DNA of 29,898 bases from an uncultured Oscillospiraceae bacterium. GTDB lineage: Bacteria > Bacillota > Clostridia > Oscillospirales > Oscillospiraceae. The notes under the pieces were generated by a model, which saw only the letters and a list, made by a program, of their open reading frames with translations, made no database searches and had not been told where the DNA came from. The stretch lies in NCBI GenBank assembly GCA_902497145.1, contig CABVDR010000031.1:1-29898 (forward strand), written 5' to 3'. Position numbers and translations under genes: made by a program. Shown here piece after piece: positions 7,643 through 15,799 of the stretch; within the stretch, counting starts at the first letter, position 1, and each line of letters starts with the position of its first letter.

Positions 7643-9244
7643 ATGTTGGCACGATTGAAGAAAATGCCGCTGGAGAGGCAGCTGTTTGTCAGCTTTGTCA
7701 GCGTCTCGTCGGTGCTGCTTCTGTTGACCATCGGGATCATGCTGTATGTGGACATCAAGCGGCAGCTAAACAGTATGGATCAGACCATCCGCAGCAGCGC
7801 TGCCTACATTGCCCAGCTGGACGGGGTGGTGGATATGCTGGAGCGGGGCTACCCCGACTCGGAGGTGTCCCGGCAGCTGGACAGCCTGAGCCAAAATATG
7901 CAGGACCTCAATGTCATTGTAGTCTATAACACCAGCGGTCTGCGCTTTTACCATACGGACCGGCAGCAGAGCGGCGAGACCTTTGTGGAAGGGGAGGAGG
8001 TTCCGATCCTGAATGGCAGTGAGCCTTACATCACCACCGGCTACGGCACATTCGGCTCCCAGCGCCGGGCTTTCCACGCGGTGGAGAACCATGAGGGGGA
8101 GATCATTGGCTTTGTCATGACCTCCATCTTTACCTCGGACATCTGGGCCCAGAGCAAGGGAATCGTGGTCTACGCTTTGGCTATCCTGGGGGTAGTCCTG
8201 CTGCTGGGCGTGGGAATGTCCCGGGGCATTGTGGCCCTTCTGCGGGGATCCCTGAAGGGCCATCACCCTACCGAGCTGCTGGCCCTGTACCTGAAACAGG
8301 AGGATGTGCTCAACGCCATTGAGGACGGGCTTGTAGCTACGGACCGGGAGGGAAAGGTGATCTTCTCCAATCAGGCGGCCGACCGTCTGCTGGGGGTATC
8401 CCAGCAGGAACTGGAGGGGTGTCCCCTGACAAAGCAGTTTCCGGAGAGTGCCTGCGCCCAGGTGATCCGCACCGGCCAAGCCAACCACAACCGGTCCTGT
8501 GTCATTGGAGATCGTCAAGTGCTCACCAGCGAGATCCCTATCCGGGGCGAGGAGGGTTGGGATGGGGTGCTGAATATCTTCCACGATAAGACAGAGATGA
8601 TACGCCTGTCCGATCAGCTCTCCGGTACCCGCAATATGCTGGACACCCTGCGTTTCTTTAACCACGAGTTTATGAACAAGCTCCATGTCATTCTGGGATA
8701 TCTCCAAACCGGGGAGACCGAGAAGGCTATCTCCTTTATTGTCAACAGCGGTTTGGTGTCCAGTCAGGCGATCCGGGAGACCGCCGATTGTATCCGGGCG
8801 TCCCGGCTGTGCGCCCTGGTCATTGGAAAGATGATGCACGCCGCGGAACTGGGGATCCGTCTGACCGTGGCCCCGGACAGCAGCTGCCGTCCGGAGGATC
8901 TGTTGCTGGAGGAACAGGAGTTCAGCACTGTGGTGGGCAACCTGCTGGAAAACGCCATCGAGGAGCTGGCAAAAGAGGAAGGAGAGCTGCGGGAGATCAA
9001 GCTGGGGCTCTACTGCCGCCCGGACTGTAATATTATTGTCTGTGAAGATACGGGGCGGGGCATTGACCCGACAGTGCGCAGCCGGATCTTTGAAAAGGGT
9101 GTCTCCACCAAGGGGGAGGGCCGAGGCCTGGGTTTGCCCCTGGTGCGGCAGATCGTAGACCACCACGGCGGCACCATTGATATTGTGACCGAGGCGGGGA
9201 TGGGCACCTGCTTTACCTTGACCTTTACCAAACAGGAGGGATAG
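7643..9244 (+). CDS. CitA/DcuS-family sensor histidine kinase
   Basis: A 533-residue membrane kinase. In order: TM1 (about 15-37), an extracytoplasmic PAS-like sensor domain (38-172), TM2 (about 173-195), a cytoplasmic PAS domain (about 215-318, ATDREGKVIFSNQAADRLLG), a SpoOB-type phosphoacceptor region with the phosphorylatable His in NHEFMNKLH (H341), and an ATPase domain with NLLENAIEEL (433-442), DTGRGI (469-474) and GRGLGL (493-498). CitA/DcuS kinases usually sense citrate, malate, fumarate or other di/tricarboxylates. ATG 7643 is chosen over an earlier in-frame ATG at 7580, which lies inside the terminator hairpin; AGGAGGAG precedes it. The response regulator follows after 2 bases. No convincing promoter is seen between the terminator and the start. 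Confidence 0.93.
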   Translation: MLARLKKMPLERQLFVSFVSVSSVLLLLTIGIMLYVDIKRQLNSMDQTIRSSAAYIAQLDGVVDMLERGYPDSEVSRQLDSLSQNMQDLNVIVVYNTSGLRFYHTDRQQSGETFVEGEEVPILNGSEPYITTGYGTFGSQRRAFHAVENHEGEIIGFVMTSIFTSDIWAQSKGIVVYALAILGVVLLLGVGMSRGIVALLRGSLKGHHPTELLALYLKQEDVLNAIEDGLVATDREGKVIFSNQAADRLLGVSQQELEGCPLTKQFPESACAQVIRTGQANHNRSCVIGDRQVLTSEIPIRGEEGWDGVLNIFHDKTEMIRLSDQLSGTRNMLDTLRFFNHEFMNKLHVILGYLQTGETEKAISFIVNSGLVSSQAIRETADCIRASRLCALVIGKMMHAAELGIRLTVAPDSSCRPEDLLLEEQEFSTVVGNLLENAIEELAKEEGELREIKLGLYCRPDCNIIVCEDTGRGIDPTVRSRIFEKGVSTKGEGRGLGLPLVRQIVDHHGGTIDIVTEAGMGTCFTLTFTKQEG

Positions 9245-9246
9245 TC

Positions 9247-9951
9247 ATGGCATATCGTGTGTTGATTTTGGAGGATGACCCTATGGTAGCTGCCATTGAC
9301 CGGCAGTATGTGGAGAGTGACCGTCGCTTCCAGGTGGTGCAGGTGTGCAAAAGCGGAGGACAAGCCCTGGAGTATCTGCAAAATCAGGAAGTGGCCCTCA
9401 TCGTGCTGGACTACTACACGCCCGAGATGAACGGACAGGAGTTTTTGGACCGCCTGCATGCCATGGGCCGGGCTCCGGCGGTGATTATGGTCACCTCAGC
9501 CAGCGATACAGATATCGTCCGCTCCCTTCTCAGCCGGGGGGTTCTGGACTATCTGGTCAAGCCCTTTGAGTTTGCACGATTCCGCCAGGCTCTGGATAAA
9601 TTTCTTCAGCGGCAGAAGCTGCTCTCCAATGCCGGAGGGATGGACCAGAAGGCCATCGACCAGCTGCTCCAGCTTCAGGAGGGGGAGGAGGGGACGCCTC
9701 AGCTGAGCAAGGGACTGAACGGGGCGACGTTACATCTCATCCAGGACTTTCTGTCCCACAGCCAGGGACAGGCCCTCACCAGTGAGGAGATTGCCGAGCA
9801 GGTACACTTGTCCCGGATCACCATCCGCCGCTATGTCAACTATATGGTGGAGACGGGGGAGCTGGTCAGCTCCATCGATTACCGGACCGGGGGCCGACCC
9901 TCCATCCGCTACCGCTATGCCGGAACTTTGGGAACAAAAAGTGAAGGCTAA
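9247..9951 (+). CDS. CitB/DcuR-family response regulator
   Basis: The 234-residue partner of the upstream kinase. The receiver domain (1-122) has the acidic pair E9/D10/D11, the phosphoacceptor D55 (LIVLDYYTP), T83 and K105 (LVKPFE). The output domain (about 170-225) is a winged-helix of the CitB type: LTSEEIAEQVHLSRITIRRYVNYMVETGEL followed by GGRPSIRYRY. It should bind DNA upstream of a transporter gene when phosphorylated. Its position immediately upstream of gltS makes that promoter the likely target. The start ATG follows AGGAGGGATAGTC, within the end of the kinase gene. The operon ends about 110 bases later at the terminator at 10061-10094. Confidence 0.94.
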   Translation: MAYRVLILEDDPMVAAIDRQYVESDRRFQVVQVCKSGGQALEYLQNQEVALIVLDYYTPEMNGQEFLDRLHAMGRAPAVIMVTSASDTDIVRSLLSRGVLDYLVKPFEFARFRQALDKFLQRQKLLSNAGGMDQKAIDQLLQLQEGEEGTPQLSKGLNGATLHLIQDFLSHSQGQALTSEEIAEQVHLSRITIRRYVNYMVETGELVSSIDYRTGGRPSIRYRYAGTLGTKSEG

Positions 9952-10060
9952 TCTACATAAGCAACAAAAATAAGAGTTCAAATTTGTACATATACACCAT
10001 AAAAATCCTGGGACACGTTTCCAATCAGACAAATTGACTGGGAGTAAGAAGCCTAAATTC

Positions 10061-10094
10061 AGCCCGCTTGTGGAGAATCCACAAGCGGGCTTTT
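10061..10094 (+). terminator. Intrinsic terminator after the two-component operon
   Basis: A perfect 14-bp stem, AGCCCGCTTGTGGA (10061-10074) with TCCACAAGCGGGCT (10078-10091), has a GAA loop and a short T run. It ends the kinase-regulator transcript and insulates gltS. The 110 bases before it (9952-10060) hold no gene; the only point noted is an AAATTGACT (10031-10039) that recurs at 10131-10139. Confidence 0.9.
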
Positions 10095-10133
10095 GTTACT
10101 TTACTTACGAAAGACCTTCTATACGTACTTAAA

Positions 10134-10162
10134 TTGACTTTTCGTGCCTTACTTTTTAAACT
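10134..10162 (+). promoter_or_regulatory. Candidate sigma-A promoter of gltS
   Basis: TTGACT (10134-10139) and TAAACT (10157-10162) are 17 bases apart. The -10 is weak (4 of 6), as expected for an activator-dependent promoter. The flanking AT-rich stretch 10092-10133, with ACTTACGAAAG and ACGTACTTAAA, is a plausible place for the CitB-type regulator to bind. No proven site. Confidence 0.55.
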
Positions 10163-10176
10163 TTCTGTTAAGAAAA

Positions 10177-10221
10177 CCGCACGCCATACCGTTCAGCAGG
10201 AGGGAGCTGACTGGGGTGCGG
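10177..10221 (+). other. Hairpin in the gltS 5' leader
   Basis: CCGCACGCC (10177-10185) pairs with GGGGTGCGG (10213-10221), 8 of 9 positions, and GTTCAGC (10191-10197) pairs with GCTGAC (10206-10211) with one bulge. The loop is AGGAGGGA, a Shine-Dalgarno-like sequence. The real ribosome site AAGGAGGT lies just downstream at 10231-10238. The role, if any, is unknown. Confidence 0.45.
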
Positions 10222-10244
10222 GACAGAAACAAGGAGGTATTTTT

Positions 10245-11507
10245 ATGCCAACGCTGGAAGAAATCATAGCGTATTTTGGTACCTACACCCCCGGTGCGGA
10301 CGGGGCGGTCAGTTCATTCAAGTTTGAATACTTGACCAGCCTGGGCTTCGCTGCCATCGTGATCTTCCTGGGTCACGCCATCGTGAAGCGTTCCGCCCTG
10401 CTGCGGAAGTTTGCCATTCCTGCCCCGGTGGTATCCGGCCTGCTGTTTTCCATCGTGGTAGCCATTTTGAAGGGAAGCGGCGTGATTGCTCTCTCCTTCA
10501 ACGTGAGCACCATTCAGGACCTGTGTCAGAACATCTTCTTTATGTGCGTGGGCTTCGGCTTCAGCTGGAAGCTGATCCGCCACGCCGGCGGTAAGCTGTG
10601 CATTATGATCGCTGTGGCTGCCTGCCTGCTGATTACCCTGCAGGATGTGGTGGGCGTGCTGGTCGGCCAGCTGGTGGGCCTGAATCCCTTCCTGGCCCTG
10701 CAGTGCTCCTCCGCTTCCATGTCCGGCGGCGTTGGCACTGCCTCCGCATTTGGCCCCATCTTCATTGAGTGGGGTGCTCCGGAATCCGCCACCACCGTGG
10801 GCGTTACCGCCGGTACTCTGGGCAACGTGATGGGCTCCCTCATCGGCGGTCCCGTGGCTGCCTTTCTCATCAGCCGCCACGGTCTGAAGTCTGACCCCAA
10901 CGACAAGCCTGAGTCCGCCGCTGACGGCAAGATCAATGAGCTGAACAACGGCCGCATGGTTTCCATGTTCGGCATGGTGCTGCTGCTGTGCGCTCTGGGC
11001 ATGCCCATCTACTGCATCCTGGACAACATCCCCATGATTGAGATGCCCAAGTTCATTGGCTGTCTGTTTGCCGGCGCCATTGCCCGCAACGTCATGGAGG
11101 CTTTGAACATCAAGTTCTACACCCCCGAGGTGGACGCCATTGAGCACATGTTCCTGGAGCTCTACCTGGCCCTGGTGCTGATGACCATCGATATCACTGC
11201 CCTGGCTGGCGTGGCCGGTCAGATGGGCGTGATCCTGATTGTTCAGGCGGTCCTGATGGCTCTGTTTGCGATCTTTATCTCCTACAACATGTTCGGCCGC
11301 AACTACGGTGCAGCGGTCATGGCGGCAGGCAACTGCGGCTGGGGCTGTGGCTCCGGACCCAACGCCGTGGCCAACGAAAAGGCGGTTATGGATCAGTACG
11401 GCTGGCACAACGTGGCCTGGGTGCTCTATCCCTCCTTCGCCGTAATCATCGACGACATTTACAACCCGATTTTCCTCTCTCTGTTCGGAAGCATTTTTGC
11501 CTCCTGA
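10245..11507 (+). CDS. gltS: Sodium/glutamate symporter (GltS family)
   Basis: A 420-residue polytopic membrane protein of the ESS/GltS family, which imports glutamate with Na+. The two inverted repeats each contain a re-entrant loop: SASMSGGVGTASAFGP near 157-172 and CGWGCGSGPNAVANE near 364-378; both glycine-rich GGxGT / GSGP patterns are hallmarks of the family. About ten to twelve membrane helices are visible. ATG 10245 follows AAGGAGGT; the frame is open upstream but only through the leader. Codons are strongly optimised (nearly all GGC, CTG, ATC, TCC), which suggests high expression. It stands alone between two terminators, next to a dicarboxylate-sensor-type two-component system that probably controls it. 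Related dicarboxylates are possible substrates, since specificity cannot be read from sequence. Confidence 0.92.
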   Translation: MPTLEEIIAYFGTYTPGADGAVSSFKFEYLTSLGFAAIVIFLGHAIVKRSALLRKFAIPAPVVSGLLFSIVVAILKGSGVIALSFNVSTIQDLCQNIFFMCVGFGFSWKLIRHAGGKLCIMIAVAACLLITLQDVVGVLVGQLVGLNPFLALQCSSASMSGGVGTASAFGPIFIEWGAPESATTVGVTAGTLGNVMGSLIGGPVAAFLISRHGLKSDPNDKPESAADGKINELNNGRMVSMFGMVLLLCALGMPIYCILDNIPMIEMPKFIGCLFAGAIARNVMEALNIKFYTPEVDAIEHMFLELYLALVLMTIDITALAGVAGQMGVILIVQAVLMALFAIFISYNMFGRNYGAAVMAAGNCGWGCGSGPNAVANEKAVMDQYGWHNVAWVLYPSFAVIIDDIYNPIFLSLFGSIFAS

Positions 11508-11523
11508 ACGATTTCCCTCTTCC

Positions 11524-11571
11524 AAAAACCAGTATGCGGCGCTGCCTACGCAGCGCCGCATACTGGTTTTT
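11524..11571. terminator. Long perfect hairpin terminator after gltS
   Basis: A 22-base arm at 11524-11545 (AAAAACCAGTATGCGGCGCT plus GC) is perfectly complementary to 11550-11571, with loop CTAC. A-run and T-run flanks make it able to terminate from either side. Confidence 0.93.
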
Positions 11572-11585
11572 GTGGTTTCTTCCGA

Positions 11586-11615
11586 TTGTGAAAGCGGGGG
11601 AAGATATGGTATAGT
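11586..11615 (+). promoter_or_regulatory. Sigma-A promoter of the TAXI lipoprotein gene
   Basis: TTGTGA (11586-11591) and TATAGT (11610-11615) are 18 bases apart, located 57 bases before the start codon and after the gltS terminator. Confidence 0.7.
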
Positions 11616-11671
11616 AATGCGAGTAAGAAAAAGAGGACCTTTGCGTATAACCGCAGGAGAGGAGAGAGAAC

Positions 11672-12664
11672 ATGGCTGGGCAGGGGATCTGGAGACGGCT
11701 GCTGTCAATGGGAACGGCAGTGTGCCTTTTGCTGACTGGCTGTGGAGCATTGGAAGGCAGCGGCAGTTCTGGAGAAGAAAATTTGACTGTACTGACCATT
11801 GGCACCGCTGACAGCGGCGGAACGATGTATGCAGTAGGAAGTGCTATTGCCCAGGCCATTACCGACGGCGAGAGTTCCATTAAAATTAATCTGGGAGCGT
11901 CCACTGGGTCTGCCATGAATGTGCGGGGACTGGCTGGAGGAGAGATTGATTTGGGGCTGGTGTCTGGGGACGTGGCCTATGCTGCCTACCATGGGGAAGA
12001 TGTCTTTTCCCAGCCAGTGGAAAGCCTGCGGGCAGTGGCGGCGATCTATGTCAGCAGTTCCAACTGGCTTGCGTTGGAGTCTCTGGGGGCGGAATATGTC
12101 CACGACCTGGTGGGAAAGCGCATCGGTGTGGGGCCACAGGAGTCCACAACGGAGCTGTCGGCCCGCACGGCGGTAAAGGTGTTGGGGCTGGATCAGAATG
12201 GAACTGAGCTTATTAACTGCGGCCTTGGCGATGGGGCCCATATGGTGGGCCAGGGAGAGCTGGATGCCATCCATGGCTTCTCCGGTGCGCCGGTGGGTGG
12301 CCTGATGGAATTAGCCCAGGAGAAGCCATGTACCCTGCTGAAGTATACCCAGGAAGAGTTGGACAGCATCTTGGAACAGAATCAGTTTTATCGCTCGGTA
12401 GTGATTCCTGCCGGTACCTATGCAGGACAGAAGGAAGACGTCACCACCTTTGGGGTGAAGTGCCTGCTGTGTGTGGACGCATCCATGGATGATCTGTTGG
12501 TCTATCGGCTAACCCAGGAGATCTGGGCGGCGACTGACCGCTTGGCAGAAGAGCATCCCTCCATGCGGGAGATGCTGAATCGGGAATTTGTCTGCCAAGA
12601 TCTGCCGATTCCTTTGCATCCGGGGGCTCAGGAGTTTTATGAGGATCAGGGGGTCCTGCAATGA
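11672..12664 (+). CDS. TAXI-family TRAP transporter substrate-binding lipoprotein
   Basis: A 330-residue extracytoplasmic binding protein. The signal peptide ends in a lipobox LLTGC with C24 as the lipidated cysteine, followed by a Gly/Ser linker and the TAXI domain: LTIGTADSGGTMYAVGSAIAQA (about 40-60), INLGASTGSAMNVRGLAGGEIDLGLVSGDVAYAAYHG (73-108) and GKRIGVGPQESTTE. TAXI proteins bind small carboxylates, often glutamate/glutamine or 2-oxoacids, and feed a fused DctQM permease. No TRAP permease gene is present in this window, so it is an orphan here. ATG 11672 follows GGAGAGGAGAG. It is a single-gene unit with its own promoter and terminator. It could supply a permease elsewhere, or serve as a ligand sensor for the nearby kinase. 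Confidence 0.92.
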   Translation: MAGQGIWRRLLSMGTAVCLLLTGCGALEGSGSSGEENLTVLTIGTADSGGTMYAVGSAIAQAITDGESSIKINLGASTGSAMNVRGLAGGEIDLGLVSGDVAYAAYHGEDVFSQPVESLRAVAAIYVSSSNWLALESLGAEYVHDLVGKRIGVGPQESTTELSARTAVKVLGLDQNGTELINCGLGDGAHMVGQGELDAIHGFSGAPVGGLMELAQEKPCTLLKYTQEELDSILEQNQFYRSVVIPAGTYAGQKEDVTTFGVKCLLCVDASMDDLLVYRLTQEIWAATDRLAEEHPSMREMLNREFVCQDLPIPLHPGAQEFYEDQGVLQ

Positions 12665-12667
12665 ACA

Positions 12668-12702
12668 AAAAATGTGCCGCGGAAGTTCCGCGGCACATTT
12701 TT
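12668..12702. terminator. Bidirectional terminator between the TAXI gene and the LacI-family gene
   Basis: AAAAATGTGCCGCGGA (12668-12683) and TCCGCGGCACATTTTT (12687-12702) form a perfect 16-bp stem with loop AGT; flanking A and T runs serve both convergent genes. Confidence 0.92.
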
Positions 12703-12704
12703 GC

Positions 12705-13721
12705 TTATTTTTTTGCCTTTGAAACACTGCGTCGGTCCACAAAGACACAAGGGACCACGGTTTTAAACGGATACTGGATGCCGGAGCGACTGAGATCCAT
12801 GGCAGTCATGGCCGCCACTGCCAGCTCCTGCTGCAAAACCCGTACCGAGGAGAGGGGCGGGGTGGCATTTTGGGAGAGGGGTGTGTCATTAAAGGCAATG
12901 AGACTGATCTGATCCGGAATGGACAGCCCGGCCTCATCCAGAGCCCGCAACACTCCCTGCACCATGGAATCGGACGAGATAAACAGGGCGGTGGGCAGCT
13001 GTTCCCACTCTTTCAGGGCTCGACGGAGAGTTTCGTAGGCGGAGGGAGAGTTCATCTCGCAGTCCAATACCCACTCCGGGTGATAGAGCCCCTTGTCCTG
13101 CAGGCCGTTGCGGAAGTAGTACAGACGGGCGTCCAGTTTCAGGTCGTGAGTCTCCTGCAGGGTAAAGTGGCTGCCGATAAAGCCAATCTTCACATGGCCC
13201 GCGTCCAGCAGGTGGTTGAGGGCCTGCCGCACCCCCAGATGGAAGTTGGGGACAGCGGAGAAAAACTGTTCGTCATCCGGCGACGAGTCCACAAAGACCA
13301 CGTGGCGGCTCAGCTGCTGAAAGCTGCGGATCTCCTGCCAGGTGAAGCTTCCGATGGCAAAAATGCCGTCCAGCTTTCCTTCTCCCTGCATGGCGAAGTT
13401 GTCCTCTTTGTCCCGGAAAAGAGGGATGGTAACGATCCCCCGGGAGAAGCATACCTGTTCCAGGGCGTTTTTCATGTACAGGTAATAGGGATCTTGCATT
13501 ACCTGATCCGTTTCAAACATCTGGGCAATGCCCATTTTTAAGGCGCGATCCCCCTCCGACTTCCGGCTGCGCACCGGAACATAACCCAACGCCTGGGCCG
13601 CATCCAGGATTTTCTGCTGAGTCTGAGAGGTGACGCTGATGCTCTCATCTTGGTTGAGAACCCGGGAAATGGTAGAGACAGAAATCCCGGTGGCGGCGGC
13701 GATATCCTTTAATGTTGCCAT
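12705..13721 (-). CDS. LacI-family transcriptional regulator
   Basis: A 338-residue regulator with an N-terminal LacI helix-turn-helix (TLKDIAAATGISVSTISRVL, residues 3-22) and hinge (LDAAQALGYVPVRSR), then a periplasmic-binding-protein-like effector domain with DGIFAIGSFTWQEI, HLLDAGHVKIGFIGS and LPTALFISSDSMVQGVLRALDEAGLSIPDQISLIAFND. The pattern resembles EbgR/galactose-type regulators. I choose ATG 13721 because the HTH starts right after it and AGGAGG precedes it; the frame is open further upstream through the promoter. No sugar-use genes are present, so the regulon lies elsewhere or includes only the gene itself. It lies downstream of cysK on the same strand, with its own promoter. Confidence 0.94.
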   Translation of the reverse strand: MATLKDIAAATGISVSTISRVLNQDESISVTSQTQQKILDAAQALGYVPVRSRKSEGDRALKMGIAQMFETDQVMQDPYYLYMKNALEQVCFSRGIVTIPLFRDKEDNFAMQGEGKLDGIFAIGSFTWQEIRSFQQLSRHVVFVDSSPDDEQFFSAVPNFHLGVRQALNHLLDAGHVKIGFIGSHFTLQETHDLKLDARLYYFRNGLQDKGLYHPEWVLDCEMNSPSAYETLRRALKEWEQLPTALFISSDSMVQGVLRALDEAGLSIPDQISLIAFNDTPLSQNATPPLSSVRVLQQELAVAAMTAMDLSRSGIQYPFKTVVPCVFVDRRSVSKAKK

Positions 13722-13746
13722 GCGAATCACCCTCCTATGCATGTAA

Positions 13747-13775
13747 ATTATACACAATTTTTCCTTAAAGAACAA
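13747..13775 (-). promoter_or_regulatory. Promoter of the LacI-family gene
   Basis: On the minus strand a perfect TATAAT (13752-13747) lies 17 bases from TTGTTC (13775-13770), a weak -35. The -10 is flanked by the dyad AAATT-GTGTAT-AATTT, a possible autoregulatory site though not a classic CG-centred LacI operator. Confidence 0.65.
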
Positions 13776-13828
13776 GAAAAAATTAGATAAAAAGGAAGAA
13801 AAATTGCGGTACATAGGAGGAAATCCGT

Positions 13829-14755
13829 TTAGTCCTGTGCAAACATGGGGGAGGAGAAGTAGCGGTCGCCGGAATCGGGAAGTATGGCCACCACCGTCTT
13901 GTTCCGGAACTCCTCCCGGGTGCACAGCTGCCGGGCGGCCCACACGGCGGCGCCGGAGGAGATGCCTACCAACAGACCGAAACGTTTGGCCATCTCCCGG
14001 CCGGTCTGGAAGGCCTGCTCATCGGTGACACGGACCACCTCGTCCAGCACAGAGCGGTCCAGGGCAGCGGGGATGAAGTTGGCACCGATACCCTGGATCT
14101 GGTGGGGGCCAGCCTTTCCGCCGGAGAGCAGGGGGGATGCGTCAGGTTCTACCGCTGCCACGTGGAGGGCGGGGTTCTGCTCCTTCAGATAGCGGCTGGT
14201 GCCGGTGATCGTGCCGCCGGTGCCCACGCAGGCCACCAGGGCATCCACCTGTCCCTGGGCGTCCTCCCAGATTTCGGGGCCGGTAGTACGGTAGTGGGCG
14301 GCGGGGTTGGCGGGGTTTTCAAACTGGCCGGCAATGATGCTGCCGGGAATCTCCTTAGAAAGAGCCTCGGCCTTGTCCACTGCCCCCTGCATCCCCTGGG
14401 CGCCAGGGGTGAGTACCAGCTGAGCCCCGTAGGCAGCCAGCATGGCCCGGCGTTCCGTGCTCATGGTGTCAGGCATGGTGAGAATCAGGTGATAGCCCCG
14501 GCTGGCGGCCACGCAGGCCAGTCCAATACCGGTGTTGCCCGAGGTGGGCTCAATAATAGTGCCGCCGGGAGTCAGACGGCCCTGGGATTCAGCATTTTGA
14601 ATCATGGACAGGGCAGCCCGATCTTTGGTGCTGCCGCCGGGGTTCAGAAACTCCAGCTTCACCAGCAGCTTAGCGCCAGTCTGGGCATTGGTCTCCAGGT
14701 GGAACAGGGGAGTGTGCCCAATGAGTTCCTCCACGCTGTGAAAAATCTTGGCCAT
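13829..14755 (-). CDS. cysK: Cysteine synthase (O-acetylserine sulfhydrylase)
   Basis: A PLP enzyme that makes L-cysteine from O-acetyl-L-serine and sulfide. The 308-residue product has the PLP lysine in NPGGSTKDRA (K44), the substrate-binding loop PTSGNTG (70-76), the glycine-rich phosphate loop GTGGTITGTSRYLK and a C-terminal ILPDSGDRYFSS. All are canonical for CysK. ATG 14755 follows AGGAGG with correct spacing; an upstream in-frame ATG lies in the promoter. It is transcribed from the promoter at 14790-14819 and precedes the LacI-family gene. No T-box, S-box or other leader is possible because the leader is only about 30 bases. CysM/thiosulfate activity is an alternative but less likely. 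Confidence 0.95.
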   Translation of the reverse strand: MAKIFHSVEELIGHTPLFHLETNAQTGAKLLVKLEFLNPGGSTKDRAALSMIQNAESQGRLTPGGTIIEPTSGNTGIGLACVAASRGYHLILTMPDTMSTERRAMLAAYGAQLVLTPGAQGMQGAVDKAEALSKEIPGSIIAGQFENPANPAAHYRTTGPEIWEDAQGQVDALVACVGTGGTITGTSRYLKEQNPALHVAAVEPDASPLLSGGKAGPHQIQGIGANFIPAALDRSVLDEVVRVTDEQAFQTGREMAKRFGLLVGISSGAAVWAARQLCTREEFRNKTVVAILPDSGDRYFSSPMFAQD

Positions 14756-14789
14756 AGTTGGTCGCCTCCTGTAATTTTTGTTGTCATAT

Positions 14790-14819
14790 ATAATACCCCC
14801 CAATGTAGTAGGTTGTCAA
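14790..14819 (-). promoter_or_regulatory. Promoter of cysK
   Basis: On the minus strand a perfect TTGACA (14819-14814) and TATTAT (14795-14790) are separated by 18 bases. It is back to back with the promoter of the patatin operon. Confidence 0.82.
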
Positions 14820-14826
14820 TGTGATA

Positions 14827-14856
14827 TTTACAATAACGCGCAGACAGAGGTATAAT
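14827..14856 (+). promoter_or_regulatory. Promoter of the patatin-DUF3842-AKR operon
   Basis: TTTACA (14827-14832) and a perfect TATAAT (14851-14856) are 18 bases apart. The leader that follows contains a small hairpin AAGGCC/GGCCTT (14880-14898) of uncertain meaning. Confidence 0.78.
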
Positions 14857-14924
14857 ATATTCTGTGGAATTGGTACCATAAGGCCAATTTAAGGCCTTTT
14901 GTTCCGGAAAGGAGTTTTTCGACC

Positions 14925-15776
14925 ATGAAAACTGGTTTGGTATTGGAGGGGGGCGCCCTGCGCACCATTTATTCCACCGGTGTGCTGGATGCCATGCTCT
15001 CCAAGGATCTGATGGTAGATTATGTGATCGGGGTCTCGGCGGGGATTGCCTACGGGGTGAGCTACGTTTCCAAGCAGCCCCAGCGCAATCTGGAGATCCT
15101 CACCCGCTTTGTCAACGACCGGCGGTATATGGGCCTGAAGAATCTGGTGGATAAGCACAACCGCAGCTACTTCGGTCTGGAGTTCTCCTATGAGACCATC
15201 CCCAACGAGCTGGTCCCCTTTGACTATGACACCTTTGAGAAGTTTCCAGGCAACGTTGAGGCGGTGGTGACCAATCTGGATACCGGTAAGGCGGAGTATA
15301 TGGAGGTGCCCCGGCGGGACGAGAAGTTCCTGCTCCTTCAGGCCACCTGTGCCCTGCCGTTGATGTTCCCCATCTACTACTTGGACGGCAAGCCTTACAT
15401 GGACGGCGGGGCGGCCGACGCCATTCCCTTCCGCCGGGCCTTTGAGCAGGGGTGCGACCGGGCCATTGTGATTTTGACCAAGCCCCGGGACTTTGTGCGC
15501 AAGGCGGAGAAGCTCCAGCCCCTTATCGAGCGGCGCTACCGCCAGTACCCCAACTTCTGCCAGACTATGCGGGAGCGGGCGGAGAAGTATAACGCGGACA
15601 GGAAGGAACTCTTTGAGCTGGAGCGCCAGGGGAAGGTGATGATCTTTGCTCCCGACTCCCTTCACGGGGTGGGGCGCATCGAGCACAACGTGGAAAAGCT
15701 GCGCTTGCTGTGGGGTGAGGGCTACCAGCACGGCGTGGAGCGGATGGAGGAGCTGGAGTCCTTCCTGGGCTGCTGA
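14925..15776 (+). CDS. Patatin-like phospholipase family protein
   Basis: A 283-residue cytosolic patatin-fold hydrolase (acyl hydrolase on lipids). It shows the oxyanion-hole segment LEGGALRTIYSTGVLD (7-22), the nucleophile elbow GVSAG with Ser38, and the dyad aspartate in MDGGAADAIP (D160). These are the defining catalytic residues, so it is probably active. It resembles bacterial YjjU/RssA-like patatins, in which a C-terminal region of unknown function follows. The substrate is unknown. ATG 14925 follows AAAGGAG. It is first in an operon, followed after 23 bases by the DUF3842 gene. No signal peptide. Confidence 0.93.
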   Translation: MKTGLVLEGGALRTIYSTGVLDAMLSKDLMVDYVIGVSAGIAYGVSYVSKQPQRNLEILTRFVNDRRYMGLKNLVDKHNRSYFGLEFSYETIPNELVPFDYDTFEKFPGNVEAVVTNLDTGKAEYMEVPRRDEKFLLLQATCALPLMFPIYYLDGKPYMDGGAADAIPFRRAFEQGCDRAIVILTKPRDFVRKAEKLQPLIERRYRQYPNFCQTMRERAEKYNADRKELFELERQGKVMIFAPDSLHGVGRIEHNVEKLRLLWGEGYQHGVERMEELESFLGC

Positions 15777-15799
15777 GAAAGAGAACACAAGGAGAGAGT

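Noticed and set aside
10314..11750. Long minus-strand open frame opposite gltS
   Set aside because: His/Gln-rich shadow translation of a clear transporter gene; it also runs through the perfect terminator hairpin.
13722..13828. AGGAGG on the plus strand near 13816 as a start of a small gene
   Set aside because: No plus-strand reading frame of any quality follows; the region is the LacI-family promoter and the cysK 3' end.
14756..14789. T-box or S-box riboswitch upstream of cysK
   Set aside because: The leader between the -10 and the start is only about 30 bases, with no room for such an element.
14880..14898. Small hairpin AAGGCC/GGCCTT in the patatin leader as an attenuator
   Set aside because: Only 6 bp with a 7-base AT loop and a short T run; too weak to support.
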